Shown here: one piece after another, positions 55,788 through 64,000 of the stretch
Numbering within the stretch: the first letter of the stretch is position 1
Layout: each line of letters opens with the position of its first letter
Source: Poa pratensis
Lineage: Eukaryota; Streptophyta; Magnoliopsida; Poales; Poaceae
NCBI GenBank assembly: GCA_947311845.1
Contig: CAMZMU010000020.1
Location: 39,285,610-39,349,609 of the forward strand
DNA length: 64,000 nucleotides
Direction of reading: 5' to 3'
The notes under the pieces: model-generated
What the model was told of the DNA's origin: nothing
What the model saw: the letters and a program-made list of their open reading frames with translations, nothing else
Databases searched by the model: none
Position numbers and translations under genes: made by a program

Positions 55788-56265
55788 GCTTTGCCGTGCG
55801 GCTGACTGGAAGGCACACGGCAAACACATGCTTTGCCGTGCGGCGGACAGGAAGGCGCCCAGCAAAGCCTTAATTTAGAGCGCGGGAAATTGGCCGCCAT
55901 GACGGGGACAAAATTTGTCCAGTCTTTGCCGTGATATTTGCTTTCAACGCACGGCAAACATGTTTCCCGCGAATTTATTGGAAGCGCGGGAAAGTTGCGG
56001 ATCCTGGTCGTTGCGGGTCCCACTAATTTGCCGTGCTGGTGAGGTAAAACGCACGGCAAAGATTTCTTTGCCGAGCAAGGTATGTTTGCCGTGTGTTATT
56101 CGTGCCGTTTGCTGTGTCCAATGCTTTGCCGTGAGCGTTTTCTGTATTGTGCCGTGGTGGCCTTCTTTGCCGTGAGCTTTGTTTGTCCAGCACGGAAAAG
56201 TGCTCTTTGCCGTGTTCCGAGAAACGGGGGCGCACGGCAACGAACTGCCAGCACGGGAAAGAAAG
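55788..56265. repeat. CACTA right subterminal repeat array
   Basis: Many copies of 'tttgccgtg' and 'cacggcaaa' in both orientations, mirroring 36868-37505. Confidence 0.85.
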
Positions 56266-56282
56266 ATTTTCCGGTAGTGAAA

Positions 56283-57834
56283 TAAACTTCGTGAATACAC
56301 CCGTAACAAACTACAGAACACGTGTGGCACCTGACGAGTAGGATAAAAATTAGATTCCAATGGACAATAGACCATACATCTGAACAAATTTACACTAAAA
56401 ATGAGGTATTTGATGGACTGCTGATGATGGCGGAAGACACATTTACTCCATTGAAAATTCCACTTAGCAAGGTTATCCCTTTTCAAGAACACTTCACTCA
56501 GAAGATACCAAAGTTAAGATCTAGTCTTTAGGGAAACTTTTATCTTCCACAATTTCTTATTATCCGCATCGCTTAAAGCAAGATATAGAGATTTACTAAG
56601 AGTTTCCTATTTTAGGGGTGATTGATCTAAGCTGAACGGATCTATCAATCCAACAAAGTGTTCCACATTGTTAGACATGTATCAACTAAGTCCTTCCAAA
56701 AGGTAACATTTGGAGGAGGGTTTTCCAGGATATTGGTGATTGTAGCACATTTACGCCTAAAAATCCTAAACAGCCATGTGTACTGATATTTTACTGAGTC
56801 CTTTCCAATCAACTGTCTTCGCAGAACCTCAGACAAGACGCATGCTTAGGGAAAAATTCCAAACTGGAAAAAGAAATGCTTGAACTTCATTAAGCCAACC
56901 CCGAAGCGAGGAATCCATGATTCGACTCGATCTACAAGAAATGCTTGAGAAGTTATATGTTTTTTACTTCAATCCATGACGCTCCATTTGCCTAACCGGT
57001 ATTTTTTGGCTTTTACTTGCTAGAAAATAGTAATCAAGTCTTTGTAATACGTCTTTCGAAACGTGAGTTAAAGAAAGGTGATAGGCATCAGGTAGTGATC
57101 CTAAGGTTTTTGGCCAAATCATTCTGGACGAACATGATAACAAACATCTAGGTAATTCTAATTGTTGGACTCGTAGATCATAGATGACCAACCCACGCCC
57201 ACAATAAGCAACAGATTTCAATGATCATCAATAAAACCATGAAAAATCAGTTGTATGACGACACATCATGGCCAAACCTCAGGGTATACTCAAATTCAAC
57301 CATCAAAGTCCAAGCTCAATGCAACAACCAAAACCCTTTCATAGGGTGACTCAAAAAACCTAGTTTAGCTGGACAAGCCCCACGATACTAGCACAATAAC
57401 TAGTTCAAACCCAAGTATGGTTCGGACCCAGGCAAAAATAAAAATATGGCCCACAACACGACCTGGAACTAAAGGGACTCACATATCTATCCGGCTGAAT
57501 GACTAAACCGAAATAGACTTAAATTTTTAACTTGGTCACCGTCCTTGTCCAAATCGAAATAGTATTTGGGGTGTTCAGAAATTGTGCTTCACCTCATGCT
57601 TAGGAGGAATCTCAACACAAAAAGGACCAAAGTTCAATACATATTTCGCGGTGCATAAAGCCGTGAGACCAGGCCGAACCAGTTGCCATCGATCCCATTT
57701 AATCGTTTAGTCGCCATTTATGTGAAAATTTTGAAACTGACATTCATGAGGTATGTAAGGCAAGCCTAGTTTATCTTTGGTGATACATAGACTTATCTCA
57801 CCAAGATTTATTGAGAATAACTCGAGATTATATA
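56283..57834. other. Intergenic region between CACTA element and MITE
   Basis: AT-rich. Short open frames (for example 56322-56531, 56645-56836, 56964-57221) have no recognisable protein features. Possibly old element remains. Confidence 0.4.
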
Positions 57835-58075
57835 CTCCCTCCGTTTAGGTGTGTAAGGCCCCTCACCAAAAACTATTTGTTCCAAAACGAACAAGAAATA
57901 AGGCCCCAATTTATTAATTAGGCTAATTAATAGGAAACCATGCCCTCTCTTTCCCCTCGTATTCCTCCACCAAGCCCACAAGTTTCGCTGGTTTCCATCT
58001 GCATGCAGGCAAAGTTTCTGCCCGATTGGTCGCGCTGCACTTCATGAGGGGCCTTACACACCTAAACGGAGGGAG
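57835..58075. mobile_element. Stowaway-type MITE
   Basis: 241 bp with long inverted ends: CTCCCTCCGTTTAGGTGTGT on the left and its complement on the right, flanked by TA on both sides. The TA target site and CTCCCTCCGT end define Stowaway elements of the Tc1/mariner group. It lies 625 bases upstream of the peroxidase start codon. Confidence 0.92.
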
Positions 58076-58206
58076 TATATGAAGGCAATTAATTAACTCA
58101 ACTAAGTCTCTCTTAATTACCTCACAGAAGCCTCGATAGAATTTAGTCAGGAATCCATCTACTAGTCCGGCACCTCATTATGTCAAGTAGACAGTGTAGT
58201 CGTGGA

Positions 58207-58274
58207 AGTATATATAAGCTGTTGTCGGCAACGCAGGTCTTCCGTGACAGTATATATAAGCTGTTGTCGGCAAC
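58207..58274. repeat. Direct duplication of a 26-bp TATA-containing sequence
   Basis: 'agtatatataagctgttg' plus 8 more identical bases at 58207-58232 and again at 58249-58274. It is about 430-490 bases before the peroxidase ATG. Confidence 0.85.
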
Positions 58275-58529
58275 TTATCGTCGCGATTACACCATATTTT
58301 TCTTGTTGAGTTAATTGCTTATGTAACAGGTGTCAGTCATTAGCTTATTCGATCACATGCGCAGTAACATCTGCGCATCACATTATCGCCCCTAAGATCC
58401 CGGAAACCCATGGCCGCCTATCACATGGCATCATGCCCGCTGAGTAGAGCCGGAAAACACGATGTCGCTCATACTTAACGCTCCCCTAGATCTCGTAGAC
58501 GGCATCCACACTCCCGATGCCAGCCCCTT

Positions 58530-58535
58530 TATATA
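58530..58535 (+). promoter_or_regulatory. TATA box of the peroxidase gene
   Basis: 'tatata' in 'ccctttatatacaac', 170 bases before the ATG. It gives a leader of about 135 bases. Confidence 0.6.
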
Positions 58536-58699
58536 CAACAAACACGTACGCTACTGCACGCGCCGGTCACTCACTCGCTCACCGCCTGAATCAATGCACG
58601 CGTGAGTGTCGAGGTTAAGAAAAAAAGGGGGAGAGTGTTGGCCTTGTCAGTTCAGCTGCAATCTTCTGGTTCAGCTAGAGGCAGCCTTGCACTAGTACC

Positions 58700-60716
58700 A
58701 TGGCAATGGGAGCGGCTCTGCTTCCTCTCAGGCTCCTGCTTCCTTTGCTGGTGCTGCTGCTGACGGTGCTTGCTCCCGTCCACGGCTATGGTGGTAAGCT
58801 CAGAGTCGGGTTCTACGAGCACTCGTGCCCCGACGCCGAGGCCATTGTCCGGGAGGTCGTCGCCAAGGCCGTGGAAGACGACCTCACGGTCACCGCGCCC
58901 TTGCTCAGGCTGCACTTCCACGACTGCTTCGTCAGGGTAAAATCAATATGCTCCTCTTGTCTTCATACTTCACTTACCAAGCATGCATAGTGGTAACTCA
59001 AAAAAAAAAAAGCATAGTGGTAGTAACTAGTACTGGTTCTAAGGTTCATTGGGGAGATACTGTAGAGAGGGTATGATGAAGCTTATTAGTCTCATGGGCC
59101 TTCCTGTCTGCTAGTATTCTTGTTTTTGAAAGCACTAGATACCATTTTTTGATTGCTTTCTGGAGTGCAGTGGTATCCTAAGCTGGCTTCAATGATTCGC
59201 CCTTACTTGTCAAGAAACTAGGACGCAAAAGCGACTAATCTGAAGCTGTATCTGTAAAATAGAAAAGGGAAATATTCCCCTCCCTAGCTCAGGCGCGTGT
59301 TAATCAAGCACAACTCACTTTGCCATATGACGTGCAGGGTTGCGATGGATCGGTGCTGGTCAACTCGACCAAGAAGAACAAGGCGGAGAAGGACGCCAAA
59401 CCGAACCACACTCTGGACGCCTTCGATGTGATCGACGCCATCAAGGAGAAGCTGGAGAAGAAGTGCCCCCGCACCGTCTCCTGTGCCGACATCCTAGCCA
59501 TCGCCGCAAGAGACGCCGTCTCGCTGGTTAGCTCCGTTTCCTCCATTCAGAAATCAGAATGCATCATCAAAGCTACTAGTTGAGTTGGGTTTAATAATCG
59601 TTCTTGCGTTTGCTCAAATTTAACTAGGCTACGAAGGTGGTGACCAAGGGAGACTGGCGCAAGGACGGCAACTTGTACGAAGTGGAGACCGGCCGGCGGG
59701 ACGGCCGCGTGTCGAGCGCCAAGGAGGCGGCGGCGCACTTGCCTGACTCCTTTGATGGAATCCGGAAGCTCATCAAGAGGTTTAAGTCAAAGGGCCTCGG
59801 ACTCAAGGATCTGGCTGTTCTATCAGGTTAAATTGTTGATCACTCACTCAGCGACAGCGCAGTTCCTATAGATTTTTTCCTTCAAAATCTTGCAACTTTT
59901 ATATATTTGGCCAAGTTTCATCAAGTCTAAGTGAAAGTCCATGCAAGCAACAAATTCAGCTTGTGATTGGTCGGGACTGAACTCCAGTGCTACAACTGGC
60001 CTTATAATTAAGCATAGCGATTAGTAGATTAAGAATATGCAAATGACAGAAAACCGCTGGCGTTGAATTGTTGATTCGGTACAGGAAAGATGCTGCTTCT
60101 GCCTGTGACTGGTCCACCCTTATCGACAGTATGAGGTCACCCGTTCCATTTAATCCTATATATACGTGATAGAACATCACACAACTCAAGGAACATTAAT
60201 ATGGAGATAAGAAAACTGCACACAAAACTAACCACACAAAAAGCAAGACCAATTGAAGTTGCTTTTTCTGTTGATAAATCTCTCCTGTGTCTTCGATCAG
60301 GTGCCCACGCGCTGGGGAGCTCGCACTGCCCATCGCTGGAAAAGAGGCTGCGCAACTTCACGGCTAGCCAGAACACGGATCCGACCCTGGACGCGACCTA
60401 TGCGGCGACGCTGAGGCAGCAGTGCAGGAATCCCAAGGACAACGAGACGGAGCTGGAGATGGTGCCTGGGAGCTCGACGACGTTCGACGCCACCTACTAC
60501 CGCCTCGTCGCGGAGAAGAAGGGCCTCTTCCACTCCGACGAGGCCCTGCTCAGGAACGGTGCCACCAAAATGCTCGTGTACGGCTACATGAGTTCGGAGA
60601 AGAGGTTCTTCAGCGACTTTGGGGTGTCCATGGTGAACATGGGGAGGGTTGCCGTGCTCACCGGCAGCAAGGGGGAGATCAGGACAAGATGCGCCCTTGT
60701 CAACAAATCTAGCTAG
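58700..60716 (+). CDS. Class III secretory plant peroxidase, four exons
   Basis: Exons 58700-58936, 59338-59526, 59628-59826 and 60301-60716 join to 1,041 bases, 346 aa, with GT...AG introns at the three positions classical for this family. A signal peptide (residues 1 to about 29, Leu-rich, ending near 'VHGYG') sends it to the cell wall or vacuole. Catalytic 'RLHFHDCF' has Arg70 and distal His74; 'GCDGS' follows as first codons of exon 2 (calcium site); 'LSGAHALG' has proximal haem ligand His211. Eight Cys for the four conserved disulfides are all present (HSCPD, HDCF, GCDG, KKCP, VSCAD, SHC, QQC, RCA). 'GRRDGRVS' is also conserved. These enzymes oxidise phenolics with hydrogen peroxide, as in lignification and defence. 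The start is the first ATG after the TATA box. All exons are intact, so the gene looks functional; the exact member of this large family cannot be named. Confidence 0.95.
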
Positions 60717-61216
60717 CTGCTCTACTGTGTGGCGGTCCATCTTGCCAATTTGCTGTAACACTGCTGAATTGCTTTTGCATGTTTGATAGATGTGTAGGAA
60801 TCAACTTTGGGATTGCGAGCTTTTGGGTTTACAATTGTAATTGTAGTAATGTTTATGGAATATGATAACATGTTCCATATTTTTTGTTTCCGCTTCTTGC
60901 AGATCTACAGTTAGCTATAATGGAAGTCTAGAAACAACCATGGAATTGGAAACAACTAGATAATACCCCGTACATTGCCGTGGGATATTATTTTGTTAAA
61001 AAAGAGTCCAAGAAAATAGAGTGAAACCCTTCATGTGAAGAAAATAAGAATAAGAAAAAAATATATCCAACTAAGCTTCTATGATAGGTCGCAAATGTAT
61101 AAAGGTAATTGAATAAATGATTATCATCAGATACTTCAAAGACTCAAATTGCAATTTCTTTCAGTGCAAGTCATATGAACAGAACAAACATTCAACTGGA
61201 GTAGTAGGGAGTGGAT
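60717..61216. other. 3' flank of the peroxidase gene
   Basis: AT-rich 3' untranslated region and intergenic sequence; no gene seen. Confidence 0.5.
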
Positions 61217-64000
61217 TGTAACATCCCAAATTTTGGAACTAAGAACAACTTAGTTTTACCAGACCCAAAATTCAGAACCAACAAAAACTTTTTGAAATGT
61301 TTTACTGATGATTGTGTTTTCCTTCCCATTGCTATGTTTGAACTTGTGTGACTTGTTGTTTAAGTTGTTTGACTAGTAAATATAAGACCCAACCAATATA
61401 AAATATATTTAACTTTGGTGATCATGTTATGACAAGAAAATATTCCCTATATCTTTTCCATTCTTATTTTGGCCAACTCCATTTCAATGATCCTTGGTTT
61501 ATCAACAACCAAAACTAATACCAGTATTTGAGAAAGTAAAAGTATTTCCAAAATTATGTGTTTCCAAAATTCTGGAGATCTATATGCTATCTCCTACCTA
61601 TTTTTCAACCTTGGCATTTTGCAGGTGTATACAACTCCCATTTTATAAACTCTTATTTTCACTCCATTTGAAAATAACACTAGTGGGAAATCTATTACCC
61701 CACATATTTCCTTTCTCAAATCTTTTTGAAAACTATTAAGTTATGAGTTGAGACATCTCCCCAACATTATCTTGTCATAATTAGGAGTGGTCACTTTTCC
61801 ACAAGATAGCATTGTGGAAATGGTGGTGTGATTTATTCTTGTGGTATGACTTGTGTGGTCTTGGATGTGATGTTGATCTTGTTGTGATTGTTTGCTTGTT
61901 GGACTTATGGTTGTATTGATTGTTAATTCTTGTTTTATTGTTTGCTTGGGTGAATAATTACACCAATATACTTGATTGTTAAGTTGGAAACCCACTGGTC
62001 ACAAATTTGGAATGTGACTTAAATTTAAAGCAAACTCCTCAAATTATTCAACAAATGGAAATTAAGATCATGAGTTAAAGAAATGATCTTAATAAATTAT
62101 TTTCCCTACTTAGCTATCTATTTCCTTCAAACAAATATTTTCTCTATGAAAATAAAAACTATTTGAAGTTAATATATTTGTCAAGGAAGTTCCAAGAGTT
62201 CAAAATAATATTTTGAACTTGCTTTAAAATTTCTAAAGGATTATAAAATTGTATTTAAGAAAAATGCCTTATTTAAACCCTATGAACAAAAGTTGTTCAA
62301 ATCATTTTATTTTGACACCCCAATTTTTGTGGAGCTTCTACAAGTATTGGGGAGGCTACCTGATTTTTCTCATAATTTTCTAAAATATTTTAGTGCCCCA
62401 AATAAATCCATAGAAGTACTGGAAATAAAAGAAACATGAAATCAGGAAAGTATAGGGGGTTTCTGCAAAATCTTGATCTTCTTCCTGTAGCTCCAGTGGC
62501 TGGCATGGCGCCAGTGTCGCCGTGCCTCGTGGCCGCGCCGTCCGCTCTCCTGCCGCTCGAAGAGGATAAGGAGGCCCCCCGAGGCGCTCCTCTGCTCCCC
62601 CTCCCTCACTTATCTCTTCATCTGCGCTGTCTCTCTCTCTCTCCCTCTGCCTCGGCCGAACCCTAGCCACCATGGCCGAGCTCGCCGCCGTCGATCGAAG
62701 CGTCCCCGAGCAAATCAAAGACCACCGGAAGCTCCGCCGCATCGTCCTCTCCTTCCTCGAATAAGGAATCGAGCCTAGGCGTCGCCGTTAGGGAGATCGA
62801 CGCCGTCTTCTTCATCTCCGGCCGCCGAACATCGAGCAAGCTCGCGGGCTGCACAGACCCGCATTCTACGCCATTTTTGTTTCTCTGAGATCCCCTCGTT
62901 GTGAGCTCACTCCTGGACATCACCTTTTCTTCCCAGGGCCCCGGAGTCGCCGCCGCCGTCCTCGCCCTGCTCCCTGCGTGTCTCGCTCGTCCTGGCGTGT
63001 CGAGAGGAGGACGACGACCGCGTACCTGTTCGCCTCGTGCGCGTGGGCCGCTGGCTGGGCCGCCCTCTGCGTTGCTCGGCCGGATCTGGGCCAGATCTGG
63101 CCCGTCTCTTTTTTTTAGTAGATCTATTATCTGCTATTATTTCCTGTTTAAATTGCAGTGTAGGTTTAATTCATTTGTGATAGATCTGTGATAGATGTTT
63201 GAGTGATTCAAATTTTGTGGAGTTCCTATGTGTTTTCTTAATTAGGTAGAACTGGCTGTTTGCAAAAATATATTTTTAAATGATGTCTAGTTTAAATCTT
63301 GTCAAAAGTATCTTTTTCACTAAATATTCAATATCTAGAGTTTTACAACTCCAAAATTTGCAAACTAAAATTCTATGGAAAGCCTGAAGTGATACCTTTC
63401 CAGATATGTTGGCCTTTCTTGCAAATGAAACCTAAAATAAAAGTTCTATTCATTCTTGTAAACACACCAGTGGCTCTTTGATGATTTTTGTAGATTTTTG
63501 TGAGATGATTTTTGGAGTAAATCCAATTGGCTTGTCTTCTATATGTGTAGGAGAACATATCCCTAGTTTGGTTTGAATTTAGAGTCACTGATTGGTTGTG
63601 GTGATAATTATAAGCTTTAGGCCTTTTCTGCCTATTTTTATTAGGCCTTTATTAATTGTTGTGTTATAACTCTATTGTTATAAATGTGTTTCCTAGCATG
63701 GGTAGGGTGGTAACCCACTGTTGTGACGTGTTTCCTTATTTTTACTAGCATGTTAGGAGAGCTACTTGTGAGTCATGTATTTGTTAGGGTTTTATTCCCT
63801 ATATAACTTTTGACCTAGTAATTAGGAATTGCTATGCTTATTTATTTTGATGTGAGAATATTGTGTGTGATTAATATGTTTGCTTTGCTTGTTAAACTTG
63901 GTTGTCTGTAAGTTGAGTAATAGCTTGAGTGTCTTGTTAATGTCTCTACCTCAGCTTGGTGAAATATTTTGAATTACAGAGATTAATTGGTGACTTAACT
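61217..64000 (+). repeat. Probable long LTR of another retrotransposon, running off the window
   Basis: Starts 'tgtaacatcccaaattttgg', a frequent start of long Triticeae LTRs. After 1 kb of AT-rich sequence comes a GC-rich block (about 62490-63090) with 'cctagccaccatggccgagc', then AT-rich sequence again. No gene is evident: the short GC-rich open frames (62380-62742, 62901-63191) have no domain. No second copy is in the window, so this rests on appearance only. Confidence 0.4.

Larger units (their letters stand above)
36850..56279. mobile_element. CACTA (En/Spm) DNA transposon carrying nested gypsy elements
   Basis: Terminal inverted repeats CACTACCGGAAA at 36850 and, inverted, at 56268-56279. 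3-bp target duplication aaa on both sides (36847-36849, 56280-56282). Both ends have dense 'ctttgccgtgcg'/'cacggcaaag' subterminal repeats, where the TNPA-type protein binds in CACTA elements. Without the inserted gypsy block (38663-54142 plus one TSD) it is about 3.9 kb. It has a broken minus-strand gene of the plant Ptta/En/Spm ORF1 type but no catalytic transposase (TNPD), so it is non-autonomous. Confidence 0.9.

Noticed and set aside
62380..63191. GC-rich open frames near the right edge as a host gene
   Set aside because: They fall inside what looks like a long LTR, start with microsatellite-like 'ctctctctc' and have inconsistent frames; no splice-supported gene could be built.

Overview
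This window looks like a gene-poor, repeat-rich stretch of a large grass genome, most likely a pooid (Triticeae or a close relative). The evidence is the TGATACGTCT...TAGACATCA LTR with a TGGCGCCGTTGC-type primer site, a CACTA element with 'ttgccgtg' subterminal repeats, an Au-like SINE, a Stowaway MITE with CTCCCTCCGT ends, and GC-rich grass-type coding exons. Only two ordinary host genes are convincing. One is an ABCF4/GCN20-type ABC ATPase (27950-30076, +), which carries three one-base contractions in short homopolymers. The other is a four-exon class III peroxidase (58700-60716, +), complete at 346 aa.

Layout. 1-4753: Athila-like gypsy element on the minus strand, cut by the window edge (LTR 3304-4753). 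6410-7341: solo LTR of a second gypsy family, followed by an 842-bp flank (7342-8183) that recurs at 25118-25958. 8184-25117: minus-strand Tat-like gypsy element ('element 1') with a truncated 3' LTR. Its pol is split by a non-autonomous gag-protease element (13097-20758) that has the order LTR-internal-LTR-partial internal. 25959-36849: low-copy DNA with the ABCF gene, a hAT-type MITE, a SINE and old degenerate repeats. 36850-56279: CACTA element with 3-bp TSD. Inside it is plus-strand gypsy 'element 3' (38663-54142, TSD gagag), and inside that is minus-strand gypsy 'element 2' (40146-47838, TSD ccacc). 56280-64000: MITE, peroxidase gene and, at the right edge, a probable long LTR of another element.

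The most unusual theme is that three different gypsy elements carry a gene between the pol/gag region and the 3' LTR, on the strand opposite to the element. In each case it starts about 0.1-0.3 kb inside the 3' LTR, has a TATA-like box and runs towards the body of the element. In element 3 it is a long gene with a Transposase_28 ('putative gypsy type transposon') domain. In element 2 it is a truncated relative of that gene. In element 1 it is a different gene with a B3-like DNA-binding domain, followed by a second small spliced gene with its own TATA box. Element 3 has lost all of pol but still carries its antisense gene. Elements 1 and 2 also share an in-frame UAG at the same place between protease and reverse transcriptase, which suggests programmed readthrough.

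All statements come from reading the sequence. Family and domain names come from motif recognition, not database searches. Divergence counts are by eye.
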